From an uncultured Bacteroidales bacterium (GTDB taxonomy: Bacteria > Bacteroidota > Bacteroidia > Bacteroidales > Paludibacteraceae): a stretch of 64,000 nucleotides of DNA. The stretch covers positions 1 through 64,000 of the forward strand of contig CACZRD010000124.1 in NCBI GenBank assembly GCA_902783545.1, read 5' to 3'. The first letter of the stretch is position 1; the number at the start of each line of letters is the position of its first letter. Below are positions 9,224 through 16,693 of the stretch, in pieces. The notes below the pieces were generated by a model. The model did not search any database. It saw nothing but the letters and a program-made list of their open reading frames with translations, and was not told where the DNA came from. A program made the translations under genes and the position numbers.

Positions 9224-11219
9224 CATGGCGGATGAGGAGTTCGCCGCTGCGGATGAGCAGACAGGGGTTGGCGGGATCTGATCCGCCATGTATGGCGGAT
9301 TCCATTGCATCATCGACAGCGGTTACAATGGTGCTTTCGGGATCGAATGGAATGATCGGTGGTGTGGGCGTGATCTCATTGCCGCTGTCGGGGTTGAGTT
9401 CGCCCGTATAGCCCGTGGTGGCAAAATCGCCGATATATACGTGCAGCGGTGTGCCGTCGGTATCGAGCGTCGAAAGGACGTAGTTGTATCGTGATGCCTC
9501 GTCCAGACCTGTAACCATGAAACTCAGTGCGTAGGGTTGGGGATTAGTTCCCGCAGATTCGACGGATTGGACGGATTTGTTGTTTCTGCCGGGGGCGAAC
9601 GCTATACCGAGCAGACGGCCGTAGGAGTCAAGCGTTAGGGAGCAGAACTTCGTACCATCCTTGTAAATATCAATCTGGTAGGTGACAGCGGCAGTGTCTG
9701 TAGGCCATGTGAATAGAGCCGTCGTCTGCTCGGCTTCGACGGTGACCTTCGTCGGCACATACAGCGAGTCGGGCATCGCTTGCATACGGAACCGTCCCCA
9801 CTGCTCGTCATTGGCATAGAGCGTTCGCGCCTCGGGCAGAACAGCCAACCATGCGCTATCGGGGATAGCAGCGAGCGAGGTCTCGCTTACCGTAGGCGGT
9901 ACGGCAGCCAGCAAGGTGAGTTGTGTTACCATTGTGTCGCCCGCAAACGCCTCATCGCCGATGAGCATCACTCCTTTGCCAAAATGTACGCTCTCCAGAC
10001 TTGACCAGTTCTTGAACGCCTGCCCGCCTATGCTGAGCACCTTGTCCGGTAACAGAAGACTGCGCTGGAGTTTCATTCCTTCGAATGCCGATTCGCCTAT
10101 CGTTCGCAACTCGGCCGGCATAAGCAACGAGTCAAGTTCGGCACAACCGGAAAAAGCATAATCGCCGATGACCTTTACCGATGACGGCAGACTGATACGC
10201 GACAGCAGACTGCAATTCATGAAAGTCGATGAATAGATAGTAGGTATCCCTTCGGGCAGCGCGAGTTGCGTCAATGCCTTGCAGCCCTTGAACGCCTCTT
10301 TACCGATATATCGCACGGCATCGGGGAAATTGACGTATCTTAGATTCTTGCACCCCTGAAAAGCGTTCTTGCCTATATGCGTCACGCCCTCTGGCAGTAC
10401 GAGCGTATCGCCCAGATAGCCGTAGAAGAGGTAGTCGGGGATATACTCCACATCCTCACCGACGATTATTTTCTTGAATGAATAACCGTATCCCACACCA
10501 ATATTCAGTGGGCTTGACACTCCCGACGGGTCATCCGGATGCCGCGCGTTCCACACTGCTACAGGTACATTTGGCATATTGGACACGCATATACATTTCA
10601 TCGAGCGGAACGTAGGAGGGAAGTACAGTGTATCACGCAGTGGAATAGGCAAATCAGCTAACGTATTACTTATATTCCAAAAAATGCATCCGTCAATCGT
10701 TTCCAAACAATCCGACCAACGCAAGTGCTCAAGTGCAGTGCATCCATAGAACATTGCTTCCCCTATATACTTCACTCCATGCCCGAGATCACAGGATTGC
10801 AGGCTCTTGCAGTCGGAAAAGGCGGCTTTCTCCACTCTTTGCACCGTGTTAGGCAGCACAATAGATGTGAGCCCTGTGTTATAGAATGCATCTTCCTCCA
10901 CCACCGTTATACCATCCGGCAGCGAAACTGAGGTCAGATTCTCACAGTTGGCGAATGCCCAGTAACCCACATTGGTCACACCCGGCTCTATCACCACCGA
11001 GCGGATGGATGAGTATAGTTTGTTTCCCTGCCAGTGCAAGGTATCAGAGAAGTGCCCCTCATGGTACATCTCACCCTCGCCGCTGATGGTGAGCACCTTT
11101 GTCTCGCTGTCCAACGACCATGTGACATTCTCACCACACACGCCTGTATATATTGTACCGCGTGCAGGCATGCACGTACAGGTAAGAACGATCGCCAAAA
11201 AGAGGTGTTTTGTTTTCAT
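9183..11219 (-). CDS. BspA-type leucine-rich repeat surface protein (copy A)
   Basis: First gene of the four-gene minus operon. A signal peptide (MKTKHLFLAIVLTCTCMPARG) precedes a mature start IYTGVCGENVTWSLDS, closely like TVYTGTCGPELNYSLDS in the paralogue at 39-1979. Residues about 60-480 are BspA-type LRRs (for example VTNVGYWAFANCENLTSVSL, ITVVEEDAFYNTGLTSIVLP). The Fn3-like module follows (FTWPTDTAAVTYQIDIYKDG ... YIGDFATTGYTGEL), then a Pro-rich linker and the tail SGELLIRHDDRIYTIQGQL. BspA LRR proteins are commonly secreted and surface-bound in this phylum. A perfect Bacteroidales promoter lies about 95 nt upstream. Binding or adhesion is inferred, not shown. Confidence 0.85.
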   Translation of the reverse strand: MKTKHLFLAIVLTCTCMPARGTIYTGVCGENVTWSLDSETKVLTISGEGEMYHEGHFSDTLHWQGNKLYSSIRSVVIEPGVTNVGYWAFANCENLTSVSLPDGITVVEEDAFYNTGLTSIVLPNTVQRVEKAAFSDCKSLQSCDLGHGVKYIGEAMFYGCTALEHLRWSDCLETIDGCIFWNISNTLADLPIPLRDTLYFPPTFRSMKCICVSNMPNVPVAVWNARHPDDPSGVSSPLNIGVGYGYSFKKIIVGEDVEYIPDYLFYGYLGDTLVLPEGVTHIGKNAFQGCKNLRYVNFPDAVRYIGKEAFKGCKALTQLALPEGIPTIYSSTFMNCSLLSRISLPSSVKVIGDYAFSGCAELDSLLMPAELRTIGESAFEGMKLQRSLLLPDKVLSIGGQAFKNWSSLESVHFGKGVMLIGDEAFAGDTMVTQLTLLAAVPPTVSETSLAAIPDSAWLAVLPEARTLYANDEQWGRFRMQAMPDSLYVPTKVTVEAEQTTALFTWPTDTAAVTYQIDIYKDGTKFCSLTLDSYGRLLGIAFAPGRNNKSVQSVESAGTNPQPYALSFMVTGLDEASRYNYVLSTLDTDGTPLHVYIGDFATTGYTGELNPDSGNEITPTPPIIPFDPESTIVTAVDDAMESAIHGGSDPANPCLLIRSGELLIRHDDRIYTIQGQLKK
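9281..9300. repeat. Palindromic element ATCCGCCA-TGTA-TGGCGGAT
   Basis: 8-bp arms with a 4-nt loop, in frame in the C-terminal linker of the LRR gene; same element family as 5869-5886 and 19681-19700. Confidence 0.65.
9556..9582. repeat. 9-bp degenerate tandem array
   Basis: Units GATTCGACG, GATTGGACG and GATTTGTTG inside the Fn3-like module of the LRR gene, giving NKSVQSVES on the coding strand. The paralogue at 39-1979 lacks it (ARENTDEQPYT versus an expanded segment), consistent with an in-frame insertion. Confidence 0.7.
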
Positions 11220-11263
11220 ATTGCAGAAATTTTAACCGTATTCAAAATTTTCTTTCCAAAAGA

Positions 11264-11295
11264 TTTGCAAATGTCAAAAAAATGTTGTACTTTTG
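11264..11295 (+). promoter_or_regulatory. Bacteroidales promoter for the TPR-HTH regulator gene
   Basis: TTTG at 11264-11267 and TACTTTTG (TAnnTTTG) at 11288-11295 with a 20-nt spacer match the primary sigma (SigABfr-type) -33/-7 consensus. Predicted start near 11302. It supports the ATG at 11401 as the translation start, because an upstream ATG at 11293 lies inside the promoter. Confidence 0.8.
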
Positions 11296-11313
11296 TCCTT
11301 CGAAAAGACACTG

Positions 11314-11345
11314 CAAAGGTACAACAAATTTTTCAAATATGCAAA
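11314..11345 (-). promoter_or_regulatory. Bacteroidales promoter for the LRR/YD surface operon
   Basis: Read on the minus strand: TTTG (11345-11342), 20-nt spacer, TACCTTTG (11321-11314). Predicted start near 11307, only about 5 nt from the start of the opposing plus promoter, so each transcript runs through the other promoter. Confidence 0.8.
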
Positions 11346-11400
11346 TTTTCGTGTTGTACGAGTGCATTTTTTTGAAATTCAAACACTGCTGAAAATCATC

Positions 11401-13119
11401 ATGTTACACTCTGGGACGAAAAATCGTGTTGTATGGCATATTTTGTATATGTCGGTTTTTATGCTGTTGAGCATAAATTCCTGCCATCACGCCCCATCTG
11501 ACGCCTCGTTGACCCTCTCTGACGAGCGTCTGTTAGTGTGGGAAAATCCCGACAGCGCACTGGCTGTTTTGCAGCGTTTGGACACCCTTGCCCTCACTCC
11601 CCACGAGCGGAACATATATCGTATGGAGCAGGAGCTTGCGCGCTCGCGCACGCGTCATACTCCTTATTATACAGAAGCCATTGACGCGATCCTGCCGGAA
11701 CTATTGGAGTCGGGCGATGCGCTGGCTATCGGCGAAGCGTACTACATGCTTGGCACCTCGTCCAACCACACCAGCCACTACGAGCAGTCCACATCCTACC
11801 TCAAACAGGCGGAGGAGTGGTTGCTAAAGACATTGGCTGTTAGCCATTGGCCATTAGCTGAGCAGCTATTAGGTGTGACGTGGTTCTGTCTGGGGAATAC
11901 GTCGGAGAGCGAGATGCTCTATCAGATAGCGCACAGTTACTACAGCAAAGCGATACCGCTCTTGGAGAAGCGTGAGAACAATATCTTCCTCGCCTGCGCC
12001 TACCGCGATCTGGCGCGCACGAATGCACTCATAGGCGGCGACGCCGACTCCACGCGGCTGTGGTTTGCGCGTGCCGCACGCTACGCCGATGCGGCGCAAA
12101 GCGACGTGCTCGGTGCAGACATATCGGCGTACTACTACCAATATTGCGCGCCGGACAGCATTGACGAGCGTCTGCGCGCCTGCCGCACACTCGCCGAGCA
12201 ATATCAGGTCACTACGCGCTACGCCGAGATGGTGGATATCTACCTCTCGCGCGGCGAGACAGACTCGGCGGCCATGTATCTCGAACGACTGCAGCCCGTC
12301 GATTCGACATACTCCTACTGGTTCGTGCAGACGCATGCCTACTGGTTGAGCCGGCTCAATGCCGCGCAGCACCACGACTCCGCAGCGTACGCCACGCTGC
12401 GCAGCTTGTACGACCGCACGATCATCCGTATGCAGAACGATGCCTCGGCACGCACATTCACCATCGCGCAGCACTACGATGTGGAGCGTGAACAGAAACG
12501 TGCCGAACAGGCGCAACGCGAACAACAGTGGCACAAACGTGTGTCGGCAATCTTGATCCTGACGCTTGCCGTCACGCTGTTACTGCTCGTGCTGCTCTAC
12601 CTCTTCTACCGCATCAAGCGCCGTGAGCAGGCAACCCAGCTGCAAGCGTTGCGTGACAAGTACGTACAGCAACTGCAACTCGCCTTGGAGCGGCTGCAAC
12701 AGAAAGTCAACCTCACGCGCGAGATAGAGATGCAACGTATGCGCGGCAACGAGGTGGCGTTCCCCACATGGCTGCAGACCTACCGCGACGAGCAGCTGAC
12801 AATGAACAAAGAGAGTCTGAACGAACTTATTGACTCGGTAGACAAAGCCTTGGACGGTGCCATCAGCCGTTTGCGTTACGAGTACCCGCAACTGACCGAA
12901 TCCGACATGCAATTCGCCATCCTCAGCATCATCGGCGCCTCGGACAACGACATGAGTATCCTCATGAACGTCCAGAAGCAGACGATATACCACCGCCGCC
13001 AGATCGTACGGAAGCACATTGTAAGCAGTAAGCAGTCAGCCATCAGCAGTCAGCCATCTATCGGCGAGGCAGATGATATAGATGCGTGGCTCAGGAGCTA
13101 TGTACTGCGCGTGCGATAA
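11401..13119 (+). CDS. Membrane-tethered TPR protein with C-terminal HTH (DUF6377-like regulator)
   Basis: Predicted signal-transducing regulator. The chosen start is the first ATG after the promoter and gives an N-terminal hydrophobic segment with a lipobox-like end (LLSINSC). Residues about 30-370 are helical TPR-like repeats, probably outside the cytoplasm. A single transmembrane helix lies at about 381-405 (ILILTLAVTLLLLVLLYLFY), followed by a basic coiled coil. A helix-turn-helix-like end at about 498-540 (LTESDMQFAILSIIG, then a recognition-helix-like MNVQKQTIYHRRQIVRKHI) matches the Bacteroidota TPR/TM/LuxR-like architecture. Two heptamer arrays fall in the gene, at 11833 and 13021, the second right after the HTH. 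It faces the surface-protein operon, so control of that operon is plausible inference. Confidence 0.75.
   Translation: MLHSGTKNRVVWHILYMSVFMLLSINSCHHAPSDASLTLSDERLLVWENPDSALAVLQRLDTLALTPHERNIYRMEQELARSRTRHTPYYTEAIDAILPELLESGDALAIGEAYYMLGTSSNHTSHYEQSTSYLKQAEEWLLKTLAVSHWPLAEQLLGVTWFCLGNTSESEMLYQIAHSYYSKAIPLLEKRENNIFLACAYRDLARTNALIGGDADSTRLWFARAARYADAAQSDVLGADISAYYYQYCAPDSIDERLRACRTLAEQYQVTTRYAEMVDIYLSRGETDSAAMYLERLQPVDSTYSYWFVQTHAYWLSRLNAAQHHDSAAYATLRSLYDRTIIRMQNDASARTFTIAQHYDVEREQKRAEQAQREQQWHKRVSAILILTLAVTLLLLVLLYLFYRIKRREQATQLQALRDKYVQQLQLALERLQQKVNLTREIEMQRMRGNEVAFPTWLQTYRDEQLTMNKESLNELIDSVDKALDGAISRLRYEYPQLTESDMQFAILSIIGASDNDMSILMNVQKQTIYHRRQIVRKHIVSSKQSAISSQPSIGEADDIDAWLRSYVLRVR
11833..11860. 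repeat. Heptamer array, family B (4 units)
   Basis: TTGGCTG, TTAGCCA, TTGGCCA, TTAGCTG inside the TPR region of the regulator gene, read in frame as LAVSHWPLAE. Two of the four units recur exactly at 58022-58056. Confidence 0.85.
13021..13055. repeat. Heptamer array, family A (5 units)
   Basis: GTAAGCA, GTAAGCA, GTCAGCC, ATCAGCA, GTCAGCC near the 3' end of the regulator gene, translated SSKQSAISSQPS directly after the HTH. Confidence 0.9.
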
Positions 13120-13137
13120 GAGAAAATGTGGAAAATA

Positions 13138-13169
13138 TTTGCAAATGTTAATTATTTTTTGTAACTTTG
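13138..13169 (+). promoter_or_regulatory. Bacteroidales promoter for the DEAD-box helicase
   Basis: TTTG at 13138-13141, 20-nt spacer, TAACTTTG at 13162-13169. The start codon lies 22 nt further on, so the leader is very short. Confidence 0.8.
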
Positions 13170-13191
13170 CAAGCAATTTAGATTATTTGAT

Positions 13192-14454
13192 ATGTATTTT
13201 GATGAATTACCGCTGTCGGACGAGGTGCTGGATGCACTGTGGGACATGCATTTCGATACCTGCACGCCGGTGCAGGAGCAGACTATACCGATCATCCTGG
13301 AGGGCAGGGATGTGATCAGCTGTGCGCAGACGGGCACGGGTAAGACCGCCGCCTATATCCTGCCGCTGCTCACGAACCTGCAGTACGACGGTCACGACCC
13401 CGACAAGCTCAATGCGATCATCATGGCGCCCACGCGCGAGCTGGCGCAGCAGATTGACCAGCAGATGGAGGGCTTCGGCTACTACGTGCCGTTCTCATCC
13501 GTGCCCGTATATGGCGGCAACGACGGCGGGAACTTCTCGACGCAAGCCAACGGACTGAAGACCGGTGCGGATATCGTGATCGCCACGCCCGGACGACTTC
13601 TCAGTCACATGAACATCATGGATATCGACTTCTCCGGCGTGAAGTACTTCATCCTGGACGAAGCCGACAGGATGCTCGACATGGGATTCTACGACGACAT
13701 CATGAAGATCGTCGATCACCTGCCCGCAGACCGTCAGACGATCCTGTTCTCCGCCACGATGCCGGAGAACATCCGGAAGATGGCGAAGAAGATCATGCGT
13801 AACCCCGCCGAGGTGAAGATTGCCATCAGCCGTCCGCCGGAGAGCATCGCCCAGCGTGCGCTGTGCTGCTACGAGGCGCAGAAGATACCATTCATCATCG
13901 GACTATTGAAAGAGAAACATCTGAGTAAGGTGATCCTGTTTGCCGGCAAGAAACAGCGCGTGAAGGAGCTGACGGTGCTGCTCAGCCGCCAGGGACTGAA
14001 CGCCCGCGCGATGCACAGCGATCTGGAGCAGAAGCAACGCGACGAGGTGATGCTGGACTTCCGTAACAACAAGGTCGATGTGCTGGTAGCCACGGATATC
14101 GTAGCGCGAGGCATCGATGTGGATGATATACCCTTAGTGATCAACTTCGACGTGCCGCGTGACGCCGAGGACTACGTGCACCGCATCGGTCGTACGGCAC
14201 GCGCAGAGAACAGCGGCGAGGCAATCACCCTTGTCACACCGGAAGATTCACGGTACTGGGGAAAGATTGAGCGGTTCCTGCAGAAGCAGATCCAGCGTCT
14301 CACCTTGCCATCCGCCCTCGGAGATGCTCCTGATAATAGCGTATATTCACAGCCTGCTGACGGGCATCGGCGGAGCGGAGGGAAGTCAAGGCATTCAGGG
14401 CACGGTCGCAGGCAGCGCAAGCCGCGTCAAGGTCGCCCAGGAGCTCGTACGTGA
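13192..14454 (+). CDS. rhlE: DEAD-box RNA helicase, RhlE type
   Basis: ATP-dependent RNA helicase for RNA remodelling, for example in ribosome assembly or mRNA decay. All core motifs are visible: Q-motif region TPVQEQTIP, Walker A AQTGTGKTAAY, APTRELAQQ, TPGRLL, LDEADRMLDMGF, SATMP, then in the second RecA domain VATDIVARGID and HRIGRTAR. The tail after LPSALGDAP is basic and Gly/Ser/Arg-rich (HRRSGGKSRHSGHGRRQRK), usual for RhlE. It has its own promoter and a 22-nt leader. The last 155 nt overlap tail to tail with the opposite-strand gene ending at 14300; both frames look genuinely coding there. Assignment to DEAD-box is certain, to RhlE likely. Confidence 0.93.
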   Translation: MYFDELPLSDEVLDALWDMHFDTCTPVQEQTIPIILEGRDVISCAQTGTGKTAAYILPLLTNLQYDGHDPDKLNAIIMAPTRELAQQIDQQMEGFGYYVPFSSVPVYGGNDGGNFSTQANGLKTGADIVIATPGRLLSHMNIMDIDFSGVKYFILDEADRMLDMGFYDDIMKIVDHLPADRQTILFSATMPENIRKMAKKIMRNPAEVKIAISRPPESIAQRALCCYEAQKIPFIIGLLKEKHLSKVILFAGKKQRVKELTVLLSRQGLNARAMHSDLEQKQRDEVMLDFRNNKVDVLVATDIVARGIDVDDIPLVINFDVPRDAEDYVHRIGRTARAENSGEAITLVTPEDSRYWGKIERFLQKQIQRLTLPSALGDAPDNSVYSQPADGHRRSGGKSRHSGHGRRQRKPRQGRPGART

Positions 14455-15241
14455 CGGCGCAGTTAGCGGCGGCGTAGGCTTCGGTTTTCTTGTCCCGCTG
14501 CGGCTGCGACCAGGCATCGATAGCCTGCTGCCACTGCTGGCGCACGAAGCAGTACATCCCCTGATCGGTTTTACCCAAGTCATACAGATAACGATCCTCG
14601 GTCTCGACGGAGGGCATCAATCGTTGTGCCAGCCGCTCGCCGGCGTACAGGCACATCTCACTGCGCGCCTCGTCGGTTGAGGGCAAGGTCTGCACCGCCG
14701 CGGCACAGGACACTTCCTCACTCTCCCAATACAAGGTATCAGCATACACGAGCGTGCGCGTGTGCAGCGCGCCGTCCTGCGCGTCGCGGAAGAACAGCGT
14801 CCAATGTGTTGCCGCCACGCCCTGCGTGCAGGCGTAGAACGTCTCGTCATCGATAGCAAAACACTCGGTAGCCGGATGGACGATGAGCTGGTTGAGCACC
14901 AGCAAGGCATCGCTCTGGTAGTTGATGAGCAGCGAATCCGCGCGGTCGGCAGTGAGCAGCTGCTTGCGGTACAGACTGCCGCTGCTGTTCTGCGAGGTCT
15001 CCAGCACCGAGGTCAGGAACTCCGATCCCTCGAGGCTCTCCGCCGCTGCCATCAGCGTGAAGAACGCGCCTGACGGATAGTCGGGGTGCGCCACGGCATT
15101 GTTCACCAGCAGCAGCTCGCCGACAGACTCCGGCAGCGTGACCTCGGCAGGATGCACGATGTCAACCGTCGTATGCCACTGCTGCGCGCAGAGCGGCATA
15201 GCTGCAAGCAGCAATATTATCAAAGATTGCGGATGCGCCAT
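14300..15241 (-). CDS. Exported TPR-containing protein (DUF6340-like)
   Basis: A 313-residue protein with a signal peptide (SLIILLLAAMPLCAQQ). The N-terminal half begins VDIVHPAEVTLPESVGELLLVNNA, the pattern of the Bacteroidota DUF6340 family, as far as I can recognise it. The C-terminal part has TPR-like helices (AYAAANCAVTYELLGDLDAA, ACDRALNALTSLRSADARQQ). Role unknown, probably periplasmic or outer-membrane associated. It overlaps the upstream methyltransferase gene by 22 nt, so the two are translationally coupled. Its 3' end overlaps the DEAD-box gene by 155 nt on the other strand. No N-terminal lipobox Cys is evident, unlike many relatives. Confidence 0.7.
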   Translation of the reverse strand: MAHPQSLIILLLAAMPLCAQQWHTTVDIVHPAEVTLPESVGELLLVNNAVAHPDYPSGAFFTLMAAAESLEGSEFLTSVLETSQNSSGSLYRKQLLTADRADSLLINYQSDALLVLNQLIVHPATECFAIDDETFYACTQGVAATHWTLFFRDAQDGALHTRTLVYADTLYWESEEVSCAAAVQTLPSTDEARSEMCLYAGERLAQRLMPSVETEDRYLYDLGKTDQGMYCFVRQQWQQAIDAWSQPQRDKKTEAYAAANCAVTYELLGDLDAACAACDRALNALTSLRSADARQQAVNIRYYQEHLRGRMAR

Positions 15242-16563
15242 TCGTTAGGATAGAGATTGTTACAGCGCGAGCCGACGTTCTTGACGAAGCCGAGCGGCAC
15301 GCCGTGATAGGTGACGAGCAGCAGTCCGAGCGGCAGGTTGGCTATAGGCAGCGCCTCGGTGCGCAGGAACGCCAGCGCGCTGTTCAGATCAAGCTCAAGC
15401 TGCGGGAACGCCTCCATACGTATGGCTTTGGACATACTCAGGCTGTGCTGCGGCGCGAAATGCTTGCCGCGTTCCTCAGCCAGACCGAAGCCTAAGGATA
15501 TGCACAGGAACCGCGTGCTCATATAGTCAACCAGCTCCTTGTACTTCATCGGGTACGCCGTGATGAACCGGTCGAGCTGGCGCAACGCCCACTCATCGGG
15601 ATGGCTGAGCCACGAGCGCACGAGCTGCTCGTCCTCACGGGTGATAGGGGTGCTGTTGGGTTTCTTGCCCTGGCGTATGCGGAACGGTGTGAAATCCTTG
15701 CGGCGCTTGCGCAGCACGCACAGATAGAACCCCTCGCCGCGCACCAGATGCGGATAGCAGTGATAGCCAGCTATACTCTCCACGACACCCCACGCCGGAT
15801 CAAGACTGAGCGGCAGCATATCCGCGCCGAGCTCATCGGCAATCCACATGGCGTTCTCCTCGCACTCATGGCGGTTGAACGTGCAGGTGGAGTAGATCAG
15901 TATGCCACCGGGCTTGAGTGCCTCCCACGCGCCGCGCAGGATCGAGCGCTGGCGATCAACGCACATACGCACGTTGCGCATCGACCATTCGGCTACGGCT
16001 TGCTCGTCCTTGCGGAACATACCCTCGCCGGAGCACGGCGCATCAACGAGCATGCAGTCGAATGCTCTGGGCATCGCCTCGCTGAACAGCTCCGGGGCGT
16101 TATGCGTGACGATGGTGTTGCCGTTGCCCCACTTCTGGATGTTCTCCGAGAGAATGAACACCCGCTGGCGCACCACCTCGTTCGCCACAAGCAGACCCTG
16201 CGAGCCCAGGTACTGGCTGATCAGGGTGGCTTTGCCGCCCGGTGCGGCGCAGAGGTCGAGCACCAGACTGTCCTCGCTCACGTACTGCTCCAGCGCACGC
16301 TCGATGAGCATCGACGATGCCTCCTGTACGTAGTAACAGCCGGCGTGCATCAACGGGTCGAGCGTGAACTGCGGACGTTCAGACAGATAGTAACCGTCGT
16401 AATGCCAGGGCACCTCGTCGATATCGGCATCAAACGACAGCTCGTCGATCTTGTCATTCAGACGGATAGAGGTCACCGGCTCCTGCTCCAAGGCATGGAA
16501 GAGTTGAGGCGCCTGCGCACCCAACTGCTGTTGCATCATATCGACAAATTCTACCGGTAGCAT
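15220..16563 (-). CDS. rsmF: rRNA (cytosine-C5) methyltransferase, RsmF/NOL1-NOP2-Sun family
   Basis: SAM-dependent m5C methyltransferase acting on rRNA. Motif I is LDLCAAPGGKATLISQYLG (about 110), motif IV is LVDAPCSGEGMFRKDEQA (proline-cysteine loop), and motif VI is IYSTCTFNRHECEEN with the catalytic cysteine. The C-terminal 150 residues match the RsmF/YebU extension (NaeI-like/PUA-like, ending LGFVKNVGSRCNNLYPNEWR). Length 447 is typical for Bacteroidota members. It has a perfect promoter 20 nt upstream and heads a two-gene unit with the DUF6340-like gene. Target position (23S or 16S) cannot be read from the sequence. Confidence 0.88.
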   Translation of the reverse strand: MLPVEFVDMMQQQLGAQAPQLFHALEQEPVTSIRLNDKIDELSFDADIDEVPWHYDGYYLSERPQFTLDPLMHAGCYYVQEASSMLIERALEQYVSEDSLVLDLCAAPGGKATLISQYLGSQGLLVANEVVRQRVFILSENIQKWGNGNTIVTHNAPELFSEAMPRAFDCMLVDAPCSGEGMFRKDEQAVAEWSMRNVRMCVDRQRSILRGAWEALKPGGILIYSTCTFNRHECEENAMWIADELGADMLPLSLDPAWGVVESIAGYHCYPHLVRGEGFYLCVLRKRRKDFTPFRIRQGKKPNSTPITREDEQLVRSWLSHPDEWALRQLDRFITAYPMKYKELVDYMSTRFLCISLGFGLAEERGKHFAPQHSLSMSKAIRMEAFPQLELDLNSALAFLRTEALPIANLPLGLLLVTYHGVPLGFVKNVGSRCNNLYPNEWRIRNL

Positions 16564-16585
16564 CGCATTTTTGCCAATTTCGCTA

Positions 16586-16617
16586 CAAAGTTACAGATTT
16601 TTTTTCATTTTTGCAAA
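16586..16617 (-). promoter_or_regulatory. Bacteroidales promoter for the rsmF-like gene
   Basis: Minus strand: TTTG (16617-16614), 20-nt spacer, TAACTTTG (16593-16586). The ATG at 16563 is about 16 nt after the predicted start. Confidence 0.8.
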
Positions 16618-16633
16618 AAAAAATGCAAATAAT

Positions 16634-16664
16634 TATGATTTTTCATTTTTTTTTTGTAACTTTG
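16634..16664 (+). promoter_or_regulatory. Probable Bacteroidales promoter for the uvrD-frr operon
   Basis: TAACTTTG at 16657-16664 is a perfect -7 box. The best -33 match is TATG at 16634-16637 (one mismatch, 19-nt spacer). Start codon at 16694. Confidence 0.6.
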
Positions 16665-16693
16665 TGGCGTTAATGTGTGCAAACGCGTAAAGA

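Noticed and set aside
11293..11400. Upstream extension of the TPR-HTH regulator
   Set aside because: The extra 36 codons begin inside the -7 box of the gene's own promoter, and the signal peptide only appears from 11401.
15601..16560. 319-codon plus-strand open frame over the rsmF-like gene
   Set aside because: Antisense shadow of a clear methyltransferase; no family motif and no promoter or start context.
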